The notes under the pieces were generated by a model. The model saw only the letters and a list, made by a program, of their open reading frames with translations, ran no database searches and was not told where the DNA came from. 64,000 nt of DNA from an uncultured Clostridia bacterium (lineage in GTDB: Bacteria > Bacillota > Clostridia > Oscillospirales > Oscillospiraceae). Below are positions 42,211-51,639 of this stretch, in pieces. The stretch covers positions 1-64,000 of the forward strand of contig CALCRH010000259.1 in NCBI GenBank assembly GCA_937894515.1, written 5' to 3'. The stretch's first letter is position 1. Every line of letters begins with the position of its first letter. The position numbers and the translations under genes are program-made.

Positions 42211-44626
42211 ATTTGATTTCCTCGATTACATTCATTTTGGAGACCATTCTCCGGGGAATCAGCGCCGAGACGCACAAAATGGCGAATGCGCCCAGAAGGA
42301 TCAACAGGATCTTCAGAACATCAAATCGGATATCCACATAGGCAATCAGCCCGAAAATGATGTCCCGCACAATGCGGATCAGCCACAGGCTCAACAGCGT
42401 GCCGCATACCGTACCGGTCAAAAACACCAATGCCAATTCCTCAAATACCATTCGGCTGAGCTGCCGGCGATTCATGGCAACCGAATAAAGCACTGCATAT
42501 TCCCGCCGTTTTCTGTTGTAGGAGATGATCTGATTGTTCACCAGACCCAACACGGCAAGAACTGCCGCCAAAACAGGCACCACGGAAAAAACGGACAGCG
42601 CGTCCTGTGTGTTCTCCAGTTCCCGCGCGATATAGGTTTCTTTGGAATGGACGTCCGCATTCTCGCCGGTTTGTCCGAAAACAGCAGTCGGCAGCGCCGA
42701 AAGGACTTCGTCTATGTCTGCATCGCCGGAAAGATATACGCCAAGGAGAGCTGGGCAGCGCTCCACGTGGGCTTCATAGTCGTTTTGCGCCAAAAGGATC
42801 GAGCTGCGCTTGGAGTTAAACACGCCGGAGTCGCAAAAGCCGTCAATTACTTCGTAAAAGCTGCTGCCGTCATCCGGATCGGTAAACTGCACGCGATCTC
42901 CAATATGGATACCGTGCTGTGCGGCAAGCAATTCATCCATGATGGCATGGCCGTCCGTCAACTCCGCCTCTGTACCGGAGAGGATCGTGATGCCGTTGGA
43001 ATAACCGCCGCACTCCACAAAGCAGACCCGTGCGGTCGTTCCGTTCAATTCCGCTTCCTCATAATTCCAGTACTCCGTGGTCGTATGATCCACGCCCTCC
43101 AGATCTGCGACAAAATCATACTCCTCGCCGGTAAGCTCCAGACCCTTCACAAAAATGTCGTAGGGGTAGTTGTTCTGATAGGCGTCAAAATAGCCGCTGA
43201 CGGACGAGGTACACAGCAGGATCACCAACGCCAGAGCGATGACCATGGTAGAGAGGATCACGCTGGAAATGTTGATCCGGCTGGCTGCCAGATTCCGAAA
43301 GGCGAGGTAGAGCGGACCGTGACCACAGGCCATGGAGAGTTTTGCAAAAAGGCGCGAAATATATTTCAGCAAAAGCGGGATCATCAGCGCGCTGCCCACG
43401 ATAACGAGTGCCAGCGCTCCCACGTTCCGGTAAAAACCATAGGTGCGATTCGTCAGGTGCAAAACCGCCCCAAGCAGCAGCAGCGCACCGCCGATCATGC
43501 CGGTATAGCCGGAGATCTCTGCCGCAACGGCAGAGGTGCGGAAAATGCTCTCCCGAATGGAGTGCTTTCCGGCGCGAAGCACGGTGATAAACGTGATACT
43601 CGTTTGCAGAAGTACCGCAAAGCCGATACTCAAAGCGATATAGCGCAGATCCAGAACGTGCTCTGCACCGCCGGCATTGTAGTACAGCAGCGCCAGCAGG
43701 TAGCGCAGCAGCTCACCCACCAGGATCCCCAGCGTCCCGCCCATCAGACCGTAAATAGCGTTTTCCGCCAATAGCAGCAGGTTCATCTTCCGGTTGCTGG
43801 CACCGATGCTGCGGAATGTCCCGATAACCGGCAGCCGCCCGTCCAGCATCAAAGTCGTCACAGAGGCGATCACATAGTAGCTCATGATCATCGCCAATGC
43901 CAGCATCATATAAAGGATCTGCCGGATGGACTTCACCTGTGCGTCCGCGTCCAAAGAGCCGTTCAGAGCCTGTACGTCCCAAGAGGGGTGAGCCTCCTGC
44001 ATGGCGGCAGCGCGTTCCGATACATCGCCCTCTACATCCAGAAAAACGCTGTCTGCTTCAACTGCTGTGCCAAGCGGGCAAAGGAGCTCTATGCACTCAC
44101 GGTTCTCATTGACAAACATACCGATGGAATCGTAAATGGCCGAAATTCGATACGTCCGCTCACCGTCCGCCGTGGAAACAGTGATCTTGTCACCGAGGCG
44201 CAGGTGGTAATAAGCCGCCTTTTTCGCCGTGATGCCGACCTCCGCCATGCCCTGCGGCGCATCACCCTCCGATACGGCGACGATGCCGCGCTGTGCGGCA
44301 AACTTCCAGTCGGACGCCATGCACGCGGCAGCAGAGTGCTTCAATTCCTCGCAGACGCCGCTGTCATAGCAGACGGCAAGCTTGTCCCCATCGGCAAAGG
44401 TACTGTCCTCAAGAGACAGCGTTTCGCCCTCCTCCGCGGCAACGCAGATATCGTAACCGCCAAAAAAGCCGGAAAACATCTGCCGCGAAATAGACAGCAT
44501 ATCGCGATTGATATTCAAATTCAGATAGATCACCGCGGTGGACAAAACCAGCGAAATAACGATCAGCAGGCCTGAAAAATAGTTCTTCCGAATATTCCGC
44601 AGGATATGCTTGAGAATAATGGACAT
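42203..44626 (-). CDS. FtsX-like ABC transporter permease
   Basis: An 807-residue permease with a first helix at about residues 15-38, a large extracytoplasmic domain (about 45-225), three helices with the FtsX pattern (about 230-340), a second set of central helices (about 365-480), another outer domain (about 490-660) and three last helices. This duplicated layout with eight to ten helices is typical of Gram-positive antimicrobial-peptide or lipoprotein-type MacB permeases. The substrate is unknown. Translationally coupled to the ATPase. Confidence 0.9.
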   Translation of the reverse strand: MSIILKHILRNIRKNYFSGLLIVISLVLSTAVIYLNLNINRDMLSISRQMFSGFFGGYDICVAAEEGETLSLEDSTFADGDKLAVCYDSGVCEELKHSAAACMASDWKFAAQRGIVAVSEGDAPQGMAEVGITAKKAAYYHLRLGDKITVSTADGERTYRISAIYDSIGMFVNENRECIELLCPLGTAVEADSVFLDVEGDVSERAAAMQEAHPSWDVQALNGSLDADAQVKSIRQILYMMLALAMIMSYYVIASVTTLMLDGRLPVIGTFRSIGASNRKMNLLLLAENAIYGLMGGTLGILVGELLRYLLALLYYNAGGAEHVLDLRYIALSIGFAVLLQTSITFITVLRAGKHSIRESIFRTSAVAAEISGYTGMIGGALLLLGAVLHLTNRTYGFYRNVGALALVIVGSALMIPLLLKYISRLFAKLSMACGHGPLYLAFRNLAASRINISSVILSTMVIALALVILLCTSSVSGYFDAYQNNYPYDIFVKGLELTGEEYDFVADLEGVDHTTTEYWNYEEAELNGTTARVCFVECGGYSNGITILSGTEAELTDGHAIMDELLAAQHGIHIGDRVQFTDPDDGSSFYEVIDGFCDSGVFNSKRSSILLAQNDYEAHVERCPALLGVYLSGDADIDEVLSALPTAVFGQTGENADVHSKETYIARELENTQDALSVFSVVPVLAAVLAVLGLVNNQIISYNRKRREYAVLYSVAMNRRQLSRMVFEELALVFLTGTVCGTLLSLWLIRIVRDIIFGLIAYVDIRFDVLKILLILLGAFAILCVSALIPRRMVSKMNVIEEIKYD

Positions 44627-44632
44627 AAATGC

Positions 44633-45865
44633 TTAAACCCTTACCATTCGTTTGTTCTTGTAAAGCAGCCAGGCGATCCACGAGATAATAGCGGTAGCGA
44701 CCAGCACATAGAGCAGCGCCGGGACAAAGGAGATCTCCCGGATCCCGCCGATGACGGACAGGATAACATCGTGGAAGATATATTGCAGCAGATACATAAT
44801 GATCGGGCTGCTGCCCCACCAGAGGAGGAAATGGGACTTCGGCTGCCATTGGTCGGTCAGACTGCACAGCCAGAAGATAAGGGCGCTGATCGGCAGATTG
44901 ACCAATACATAGCCGGGGCTGACGCTGCCCTTATTGATAACGAAGTTCGCAAAACCGAAAACGCCCAAAAGGATTGTAACAGCAAGACCGATCAGATAGC
45001 TGTTGGCGGCAAGGCCGCGTTTTCCCTGCTGCTTTTGTGCCCGATCACGGTAATAGAGATCTGCCATGACGGTAAAAGCCATCATCATACTGCCCCAGGC
45101 TAAAATGCCGATCACGCCGCCTTGTATTTCTTCGTCTATCTTCTCCATAAACCCACCGGGGAGCTGATGAATAAAGGTGAATAGCCCAAAGGTGACCGCC
45201 GATGCAAATGCCCGGACGGTCGTACCGGCCTCGGCGAACAGAAGCATCAGTAATCCCGCGCCGCCAATAGACTGTAATACGCCCCAATAGTTGCTGTTTG
45301 TTCCCAGCCAGAATAGGTTGCGGAGATTCCAGATGGACACAAGGAGATTGGTCAGACCCAGTATCGCCAGGATGTAACGCAGAGCTACCTTGCTTACCGC
45401 GCTTACGGATTTTGAACCGATCCGCAGCTTGGGCAGAAGCGTACCGATAGCGGTGAGCAGAGCCACAATGGTGCCGGCCAGACAGATCATCGGCAGCGCA
45501 TCTCTTGCCCCGTCAAAGACGATCTCGATGGTACGAATGCAGCAGCCAAAGCCCAGAATGGCTAAATAGCGAAGCACGAAATGGGCATAGGCGGCACGGC
45601 GTCCATCCTTTTCCATGCGGCTGCGAAACGAGGGGATATAGTTCATGGCGATCACAAAGAAGAACGCCGGTGCGCCGATATCCGCCAGAGCAAGACCCGG
45701 CATCAGGATAATACCGTGTTCCAGATCGTGATCTGCGATACGGCTCAAGAACGCCAGACTGTCGAATCGTTCCATCAACTGGAAAAAAATCATACTGAAA
45801 ACCGCCAAACCGCGCATACGGTCAATGCAGGCGATCCGTTCCCGTTTTTCTAATGGAGTTGTCAT
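44633..45865 (-). CDS. Multi-pass membrane protein, acyltransferase-like (HGSNAT/DUF5009 type), copy B
   Basis: A 410-residue protein with about 10-12 helices, starting at ATG 45865 (MTTPLEKRER) after GAGGTG. ACIDRMRGLAVFSMIFFQ corresponds to the start of copy A, and LLWWGSSPIIMYLL with the final LLYKNKRMVRV to its end. Copies A and B flank the ABC transporter genes symmetrically, which suggests an old duplication and possibly two acceptors or a heteromer. Six bases separate it from the permease gene and 11 from the ligase. Confidence 0.75.
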   Translation of the reverse strand: MTTPLEKRERIACIDRMRGLAVFSMIFFQLMERFDSLAFLSRIADHDLEHGIILMPGLALADIGAPAFFFVIAMNYIPSFRSRMEKDGRRAAYAHFVLRYLAILGFGCCIRTIEIVFDGARDALPMICLAGTIVALLTAIGTLLPKLRIGSKSVSAVSKVALRYILAILGLTNLLVSIWNLRNLFWLGTNSNYWGVLQSIGGAGLLMLLFAEAGTTVRAFASAVTFGLFTFIHQLPGGFMEKIDEEIQGGVIGILAWGSMMMAFTVMADLYYRDRAQKQQGKRGLAANSYLIGLAVTILLGVFGFANFVINKGSVSPGYVLVNLPISALIFWLCSLTDQWQPKSHFLLWWGSSPIIMYLLQYIFHDVILSVIGGIREISFVPALLYVLVATAIISWIAWLLYKNKRMVRV

Positions 45866-45876
45866 TTTTATACACC

Positions 45877-47400
45877 TCAAATGTCGAATTCTTCTTTGAT
45901 CTGCCCTGCCAATACCGTCTTGGCGATTTTGCCCAATGCATTGACAGGAAAGCTGTCCAGAATCACATAGTTTCTGGGTACTTTATAATGGATCAGCTCA
46001 TCTGCGGCAAAACGCTCCAGCGCCTGCACGTCAATATCGCGCTGCACCGTAAGATAGGCGCGGCAAACATTTCCCATGCTGTGGTGCGGGATCGGCAGAA
46101 CTGCCGCACCGGTTACGCCCGGATAGCGCAAGAGCACATCTTCGATCTCCTGCGGATAGACGTTATAGCCGCCCACCGTAAACATATCATCGTTGCGTCC
46201 GCACAGATGCAGGCATCTGTTTTCATCCTCATAGGCCATGTCTCCGGCAAGAAAATAGCCATCGCTGTCCCGGGGAAGGATCTGGGACACATAACCGCCG
46301 ATCACGCTGTCCCCTTTGTAACAGAGCTGGCCGATCTCACCCGGTTTCACCGGCATACCCTGCGCGTCAGCAATTTTGTACTGCAATTCCGGCATGACCC
46401 GTCCCACCGTTTCGTGCTGATCCGCACCGAAAGCAGATGATGAATAGGAGCAAAAGCCGCTGGTCTCTGTCATTCCCAACGGATTTTCCAGAACCGGGCA
46501 GATCTGCGCCATCTGGTCTGCCAACTGTCTTCTCAGTACCGAGGCACCGGTTATTCCAACACGCACGCTGGAAAGATCATAGGTATGTCCCGCAAGCGCC
46601 TCAACGATCTTTGCCCACATGGCGGGGACGCCGCACAATACGGTGGCGCGGTATTTCTCTGTGTTCTCCAGCACACGCTGCGGGTGGAAGTCCGGCTGCA
46701 AAATCAGTGATCCACCGCCATAGAGTGGCGCATAGCCACACTCCACAAATCCGCTGACATGGTTAACCGGGAAACAGTGCTGTATCACGTCATCCGGGGA
46801 AAAACCCGATGGGCTGAAAAGATGCGTATCCTGCATCCACGCAGAAGCCAGCGCATTTCTGTGGGTGAGTACGGCGCCCTTTGGCTTTTTCGTCGTTCCC
46901 GATGTATAGAGGATCAGGAACGGATCGTCCAGCTGCACCTGCTCCCGGGTCTGTGCCAAAAGCGGCAGCATCTCCCGATCCGGCAGGGCGGGCAGCAGCT
47001 CACTGCTCGGTATCAACAGCGCGGAATTTTCCGCTGCTATCGGGCGGTATGTCGCATACAGACTGTCTTCGCAAACGGCGATTTTCGGCGTCAGCTCGCG
47101 GAAAACGGCAGATATCGCCTCCGGCTTGCTGCGAAAAGCCACACCGGCGCAGACCGCGCCGATCATGCTGGACGCCAGATAGACGTAAAAGAATTCCGGA
47201 ATGCCCCGCATGGCATACACAATGCGGTCACCCTTCCTGACGCCGAGTTTCAGGAACCGAAGCGCCACAGTTCTGGCGCGGGAACAGAGCGTATCGTAGG
47301 AAATCACGCTGTCCTCATAGATCAGCGCCTGCTTTTCCGGTGTTTCAAGTGCATAGTGCTCGATGCTTTCAAATACGGTATGATAGGGATAGGAAATCAT
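45877..47400 (-). CDS. AMP-forming acyl-CoA synthetase/ligase
   Basis: A 507-residue adenylate-forming enzyme of the ANL family. Core motifs: A3 LILYTSGTTKKPKGAVLTHR, A5 NPLGMTETSGF, A7 YFLAGDMAYED, A8 GRNDDMFTVGGYNVYPQEIE and the A10 lysine in NALGKIAKTVL. Closest in look to medium-chain or aryl/acyl-CoA synthetases. It activates a carboxylic acid with ATP and passes it to CoA or a carrier; no carrier protein gene is nearby. First gene of the operon, behind the promoter at 47559-47587, so it may supply the acyl donor for the membrane acyltransferase-like proteins (inference). Confidence 0.88.
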   Translation of the reverse strand: MISYPYHTVFESIEHYALETPEKQALIYEDSVISYDTLCSRARTVALRFLKLGVRKGDRIVYAMRGIPEFFYVYLASSMIGAVCAGVAFRSKPEAISAVFRELTPKIAVCEDSLYATYRPIAAENSALLIPSSELLPALPDREMLPLLAQTREQVQLDDPFLILYTSGTTKKPKGAVLTHRNALASAWMQDTHLFSPSGFSPDDVIQHCFPVNHVSGFVECGYAPLYGGGSLILQPDFHPQRVLENTEKYRATVLCGVPAMWAKIVEALAGHTYDLSSVRVGITGASVLRRQLADQMAQICPVLENPLGMTETSGFCSYSSSAFGADQHETVGRVMPELQYKIADAQGMPVKPGEIGQLCYKGDSVIGGYVSQILPRDSDGYFLAGDMAYEDENRCLHLCGRNDDMFTVGGYNVYPQEIEDVLLRYPGVTGAAVLPIPHHSMGNVCRAYLTVQRDIDVQALERFAADELIHYKVPRNYVILDSFPVNALGKIAKTVLAGQIKEEFDI

Positions 47401-47558
47401 GGCTGTAACCTCAATACGACCTTTCTTGGTTTGCTTTTTTGCATGATTATGGATCGGGTAACGGTTCGCGGAAAGCCGATGCTGCGGCAGAACGATTTGC
47501 GCAGGGCGGATAAAACAGATGAGACTACCCGAAATCCGTTTATAAAATAATTACAAAC

Positions 47559-47587
47559 ATTTTATCATAGTTTGCCTCATATTGCAA
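47559..47587 (-). promoter_or_regulatory. Promoter of the ligase-ABC-cotH operon
   Basis: On the minus strand TTGCAA (47587-47582) and TAAAAT (47564-47559), 17 bases apart, in the 269-base gap 47401-47669. About 160 bases of leader lie between it and the ligase start, with no recognisable riboswitch. Confidence 0.6.
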
Positions 47588-47636
47588 TCGAGGTACTTAA
47601 CTCAAGGAAAGAACTCGACAAGGCCTTTTTTTAATA

Positions 47637-47660
47637 GGGGCAGCTTTTTTGTGCTGCCCC
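47637..47660 (-). terminator. Hairpin after trmD
   Basis: GGGGCAGC and GCTGCCCC enclose an eight-base loop ten bases after the trmD stop. On the minus strand it is followed by an AT-rich but not T-rich stretch, so terminator strength is uncertain. Confidence 0.4.
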
Positions 47661-47669
47661 CTAACCGAT

Positions 47670-48437
47670 TTATTCTGTTTTTTCCGTTTCCAGTTCCGCC
47701 ATTGCTTCGTTGAATACCTTTTTTTCATGGCGGGAGTGGATCACGGACTTGTCGAATTTCTCCCACATGTCGGGCCGCCGCAAAATCGTCCGCTTATAGC
47801 TCTCCTTCCGCCGCCAGTCGTCCACCGCGCCGTGGTTTCCGCTGAGCAGTACCGCCGGCACCTTGCGCCCGTGCCATTCCTCCGGACGGCTGTACTGGGG
47901 ATATTCCAGCAAACCGTTCCAATGGCTCTCATCGGTATAGCAGCTCTCCTCCGGCAGCACGCCGGGGATCATACGGCACAGGCAGTCGGCCACCGCCATA
48001 GCCGGGATCTCGCCGCCGGTCAGTACGAAATCCCCGATGGACAGCTCCTCATCCACGCACTCGTCCAAAAATCGCTGGTCGATACCCTCATAGTGGCCGC
48101 ATACCAGGATCAGTCTGTCATACTGTGCTACCAGTTCCTTGGCCACCTGCTGGTCAAACACCCGTCCGCAGGGAGACATGTAGATCGTATGCAGCCGTTT
48201 CCCTGCCTCGTTGCAGATATGTTCCCAGCAGCGGTACAGCGGGTCGCATTGCATCACCGCACCCCGACCGCCGCCATAGGGGTAGTCGTCCACCTGCATC
48301 TGCTTGTTGGTGGTGTACTCCCGGATCTGATGGGTCACAATGGAAACATGGCCTGCCGCCTGCGCTCTGCCGATAATGGACTGGTCCATCATGGCATGGA
48401 TCGCATCGGGGAACAGGGTCATAATGTCAATCCTCAT
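47670..48437 (-). CDS. trmD: tRNA (guanine37-N1)-methyltransferase
   Basis: A 255-residue SPOUT methyltransferase that forms m1G37 and prevents frameshifting. The knotted cofactor site is ILVCGHYEGIDQRFLD, with IGDFVLTGGEIPAM and PYGGGRGAVMQCDP. It overlaps rimM by 11 bases, the usual trmD-rimM neighbourhood, but rpsP and rplS are not beside it. Confidence 0.96.
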   Translation of the reverse strand: MRIDIMTLFPDAIHAMMDQSIIGRAQAAGHVSIVTHQIREYTTNKQMQVDDYPYGGGRGAVMQCDPLYRCWEHICNEAGKRLHTIYMSPCGRVFDQQVAKELVAQYDRLILVCGHYEGIDQRFLDECVDEELSIGDFVLTGGEIPAMAVADCLCRMIPGVLPEESCYTDESHWNGLLEYPQYSRPEEWHGRKVPAVLLSGNHGAVDDWRRKESYKRTILRRPDMWEKFDKSVIHSRHEKKVFNEAMAELETEKTE

Positions 48438-48933
48438 CCACTGCCAGTCCTTTCATCATCTTAACGCGGACGATCCCCGCTTCGAGATCCACGCCGTCAA
48501 TAAACACGCCGGGCACAGCAGGGATCAGGTATTCCCGCTCCCCTTTTACCTCGTAGACCTTATGGGCAGGATAGGTCAGCACCCGGGTGATCTTTCCCAG
48601 CATCGCACCGGTTGCCGCATCTTCCACCCCACAGCCCTCCAGCTCTGCATCAAAGTATTCTCCCGCCGGCAAAGACGCGTCATCGCGGCAGATGGAAACC
48701 CGCTTGCCCTTCATAGCCAGCGCCGCATCCATGTCCTCAACGCCCGGCAGGGTCAGCAGCACCGTGCTTTTATGCACCCTGGCAGCTTTTACTTTCGTCT
48801 CCTTGCCGGCAATAAAAAGGCGGTCAAACGCCGCAATAAATGCCGGGTCGAATCCGTCCGGATTCAGTTTTACTTCCCCACGCACACCGTGGGCATTGAC
48901 AATGGTGCCAACCTCGATCCATTTCTGTTTCAT
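48427..48933 (-). CDS. rimM: 16S rRNA processing protein RimM
   Basis: A 168-residue ribosome maturation factor with RimM N-terminal and PRC-barrel domains. Starts MKQKWIEVGTIVNAHGVRGEVK, the family signature; the barrel carries LEGCGVEDAATGAMLGKI and LIPAVPGVFIDGVDLEAG. It lies eight bases after the small membrane protein. Confidence 0.94.
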   Translation of the reverse strand: MKQKWIEVGTIVNAHGVRGEVKLNPDGFDPAFIAAFDRLFIAGKETKVKAARVHKSTVLLTLPGVEDMDAALAMKGKRVSICRDDASLPAGEYFDAELEGCGVEDAATGAMLGKITRVLTYPAHKVYEVKGEREYLIPAVPGVFIDGVDLEAGIVRVKMMKGLAVDED

Positions 48934-48941
48934 CCTTCACC

Positions 48942-49256
48942 TCACGAAATCCAGCCCAGACTAAAGTGGAGCTGAATGCGTAAAAACCAATACAATGCCA
49001 GAGCTACTATGTCGAACATCAGCCCCAGCAAGGTCATCATGTTCTGTCTGCGATAATACCGTACGCATGCCACAGCCGCACCCACCACAGAGGAGAGAAT
49101 GGGTAAAATCAGCATAATGTTCATGGGTAAAAAGGCTGTCCAGCCATAGCCCCAGATGCTCAGGGAGGCCAGCGCCGCAATATCGTAGGCAAAAATCGGC
49201 CATACCAGGTTGACAATACCGTGGATAAATGACCAGACGTCCCGATTGTGTTTCAT
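48942..49256 (-). CDS. Small membrane protein of unknown function
   Basis: A 104-residue protein with three hydrophobic helices (about 8-32, 38-62, 75-95). Starts at ATG 49256 after AAGGGGGACAAAGCG. No conserved motif recognised. Being eight bases from rimM, it is cotranscribed with the tRNA/rRNA genes, but this gives no functional hint. Confidence 0.7.
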   Translation of the reverse strand: MKHNRDVWSFIHGIVNLVWPIFAYDIAALASLSIWGYGWTAFLPMNIMLILPILSSVVGAAVACVRYYRRQNMMTLLGLMFDIVALALYWFLRIQLHFSLGWIS

Positions 49257-49294
49257 CGCTTTGTCCCCCTTTCCACTGTTTTTTTCTGCCGCGC

Positions 49295-49831
49295 TTACAC
49301 CAGATGGACTTCTTTGGATGAAATCCGCCGCAGTTCTTCGATCTTACCTAAATAAAAATAATCCCGTCCCTCCGGTATCAGTACACCGGTCACCGAGACA
49401 AAGTCGCCGCTCTTGATGTTCCTCAGGATCTCCTCCCGATCATCGAAGTCTGACACATCGATACACAGGCCGAAACCGGTGTCCAGACGACCCTGCTCAT
49501 TCATGCGCCAATAAGGAAACCGAACCGTCAGCCGGCGATCCATATACTTTCTGCCCACGCCTTTGATATATTCCGTTTTGACCTGTTCAAACGCCATGGG
49601 CACGATCTCGCCGTCCGGCGCGTGAAAATAGAGAGAACCATATAAAAAGCTCAGTCTCTTGATACGGGAGCCCTGATGGGCAATACAGAATACCGCCATG
49701 ACCACGATCACCACCGCGCCATAAAGCCCTTCGCCCTTTATCAAGCACACAACAGCCAGAATAATGCCGGTGATCAAGATGATACGGTTCACCCAATCCT
49801 GGCTGCGCCAGAAACTCTTTAATTTCTCCAT
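49295..49831 (-). CDS. Membrane-anchored protein of unknown function
   Basis: A 178-residue protein starting at ATG 49831 (MEKLKSFWRS) after AGAGGTG. Two close hydrophobic segments (about 15-50) are followed by a soluble beta-rich domain of about 120 residues ending YFYLGKIEELRRIS, which resembles a small OB-like or SH3-like fold (SGDFVSVTGVLIPEG). First gene of the four-gene rimM-trmD transcript and divergent from the LysR gene. I do not recognise the family. Confidence 0.7.
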   Translation of the reverse strand: MEKLKSFWRSQDWVNRIILITGIILAVVCLIKGEGLYGAVVIVVMAVFCIAHQGSRIKRLSFLYGSLYFHAPDGEIVPMAFEQVKTEYIKGVGRKYMDRRLTVRFPYWRMNEQGRLDTGFGLCIDVSDFDDREEILRNIKSGDFVSVTGVLIPEGRDYFYLGKIEELRRISSKEVHLV

Positions 49832-49898
49832 AGCACACCTCTGCCTCATATTTTTGGAAGTATCATACCATATCCCGTAAAAAAGGTCAAATTCAGCC

Positions 49899-49926
49899 TT
49901 GCATTTCTCAAAATATCTGATATAAT
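49899..49926 (+). promoter_or_regulatory. Promoter of the LysR-type regulator gene
   Basis: TTGCAT (49899-49904) and TATAAT (49921-49926), 16 bases apart, 54 bases before the ATG. It lies in the divergent gap of about 150 bases, where a LysR protein commonly binds. Confidence 0.6.
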
Positions 49927-49980
49927 TATTTTCAATGGTAGGAGAAAAAGATATTAGTTGTTCTTATATGAGGTATTTCT

Positions 49981-50868
49981 ATGTCTGTTAAGTTGGAATT
50001 ATACAAAGTTTTCAAGGAGGTGGCTGAGGCAGGCAATATCACCGCCGCTGCTCAGGCCTTGTATATCAGCCAATCCGCCGTCAGTCAGAGCATCAAGCAG
50101 TTGGAAAGTGAGCTGCAGACCCGTCTGTTCTCCCGCAACAGCCGCGGTGTTTCTCTGACCGGTGAGGGAAAGATGCTCTATGAGTATGTCCGCAACGCCA
50201 TGGGTCTTCTGGAAACCGGCGAGGCCAAGCTGAGCCAGACCCGTGAACTGCAGATGGGCCAGCTGACCATCGGCGCCAGCGATACTGTCACCAGTCAGTT
50301 CCTTCTCCCCTTTTTGGATGCGTTTCACCACCAGTATCCCGCCATTCATATCCGCATTATCTCCGGCCGCAGCGGCAAAGTGCTGAGCCTGCTGCAGTCC
50401 GGTAAGGTGGATATTGCCTTTGCCAGCACCCCCAACGAAGAGGGATTCGAGACCTGTTCCTGCTTTGCTACCCACTCGATCTTTGTGGCAGGTGCCAAGT
50501 ATCCCTGCGATTTTGAGCATGTCTATACCCTGGAGGAGATCGCGGCATTCCCCCTGATCCTGCTGGAGCGGAAGGCCTCCTCCCGCATCTATTTGGAAAA
50601 GTTCTTTTTGCAGAACGGTCAGCATCTCAAGCCGGAAATCGAATTGGGTGCCCGGAGTCTTCTGGTGGATCTGGCCACCATTGGCTTCGGTGTGGCGGGT
50701 GTTACCGAGGAATTCGTGCAGAAAGAGCTGGCAGACGGCCGTCTGCGTAAGCTGAAAACCACTTTTGATATTCCCCGGCGCAGTGTGGATATGTGTATTC
50801 TCAAGGGGGTCCCCCAGTCCGCCGCTGCCCAGCGATTTGTGGATTTCGTAAAATCGAAAAAACTGTAA
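49981..50868 (+). CDS. LysR-family transcriptional regulator
   Basis: A 295-residue regulator. The helix-turn-helix is at about residues 15-45 (EAGNITAAAQALYISQSAVS, then QSIKQLE), and the effector domain starts near 90 (GQLTIGASDTVTSQFLLPFL) with SGKVDIAFASTPNE and SRIYLEKFF. It resembles CysL/YtlI-type members, but the effector is unknown. LysR proteins usually control a divergent neighbour, here the membrane protein-rimM-trmD transcript; this seems an unlikely target, so its regulon may be elsewhere. Confidence 0.9.
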   Translation: MSVKLELYKVFKEVAEAGNITAAAQALYISQSAVSQSIKQLESELQTRLFSRNSRGVSLTGEGKMLYEYVRNAMGLLETGEAKLSQTRELQMGQLTIGASDTVTSQFLLPFLDAFHHQYPAIHIRIISGRSGKVLSLLQSGKVDIAFASTPNEEGFETCSCFATHSIFVAGAKYPCDFEHVYTLEEIAAFPLILLERKASSRIYLEKFFLQNGQHLKPEIELGARSLLVDLATIGFGVAGVTEEFVQKELADGRLRKLKTTFDIPRRSVDMCILKGVPQSAAAQRFVDFVKSKKL

Positions 50869-50943
50869 AACTTTCCCAAAGTTTTCCGCCATTTGCCGGT
50901 TTTCTTCTCCCAATCGGCAAATTGGACAAATCCGGGAAAAAAA

Positions 50944-50990
50944 CGGCAAAAAAGTTTTCCGTTTTTGCCTGTTGCCGATTTTTCTTTTTT
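50944..50990 (+). terminator. Terminator region between the LysR gene and xpt
   Basis: GGCAAAAA and TTTTTGCC (50945-50969) and the larger CGGCA/TGCCG pair (50944-50977) are followed by ATTTTTCTTTTTT. Mutually exclusive stems in front of xpt could also regulate it, but the sequence does not match a purine riboswitch core. Confidence 0.5.
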
Positions 50991-51056
50991 GGCGCATATT
51001 ATACAAAATAGTATTTTAATTTAAAATTTAAAAGCATCATCAGGAGGAGTCTCGCT

Positions 51057-51638
51057 ATGCAAGAGTTAAAAGACCGCATTGCCCGCGAAGGGAAAGTCCT
51101 GCCCGGCAATATCGTAAAAATTGACGGCTTTATGAACCATCTGGTGGATACCGACCTGATGCGAAATATTGCCCGGGAATTTGCCCGGCGGTTCGACCTT
51201 TCCCAGGTGACCCGCGTCCTCACCGCAGAGGCCAGCGGCATCGCTTTGGCCACCATCTGCGCCGATACCTTCGGCGTACCCATGCTGTTTGCCAAGAAGG
51301 CTAAGAGCGACAACATCGAAAGCGGCTTGTACCAGAGCGAGGTATTCTCTTATACATACAAGAAGAAGGTGACCCTTCTGGTCTCCAACGAGTGGCTGGG
51401 GCCCAATGATAAAGTCCTCATCATAGACGATTTCATGGCCAACGGTTACGCCATGCAGGGTCTGGTGGACATTGTTAAGGCCGCCGGTGCTGAGCTGGTC
51501 GGTATCGGCGTGGCAGTGGAAAAGGGCTTCCAGGGCGGCGGCGACAAGTTCCGCGCCATGCCCGATGTCAATTATCAGGCTTTGGCTGTTATCGAAAAAG
51601 CAGACGAAAACGGTATTATTTTCAGGGAGGATGACTAA
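51057..51638 (+). CDS. xpt: Xanthine phosphoribosyltransferase
   Basis: A 193-residue enzyme converting xanthine and PRPP to XMP. Start after AGGAGG. Seen: LPGNIVKIDGFMNHLVDTDLM, EASGIALATICA, and the PRPP loop VLIIDDFMANGYAMQGLVD. The next gene starts one base after its stop and converts XMP to GMP, so the pair forms a xanthine-to-GMP salvage unit. Confidence 0.95.
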   Translation: MQELKDRIAREGKVLPGNIVKIDGFMNHLVDTDLMRNIAREFARRFDLSQVTRVLTAEASGIALATICADTFGVPMLFAKKAKSDNIESGLYQSEVFSYTYKKKVTLLVSNEWLGPNDKVLIIDDFMANGYAMQGLVDIVKAAGAELVGIGVAVEKGFQGGGDKFRAMPDVNYQALAVIEKADENGIIFREDD

Positions 51639-51639
51639 A

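Noticed and set aside
40409..43774. Plus-strand frames of 355 and 533 codons opposite the membrane protein and ABC permease genes
   Set aside because: His- and Gln-rich reverse images of membrane proteins, without ribosome sites.
50869..51056. Possible purine riboswitch before xpt
   Set aside because: xpt is often under such control, but the conserved purine aptamer core is not present; only terminator-like stems are seen.
51472..51639. N-terminal extension of the GMP synthase frame into xpt
   Set aside because: It reads xpt in another frame and has no amidotransferase motifs; the ribosome site points to 51640.
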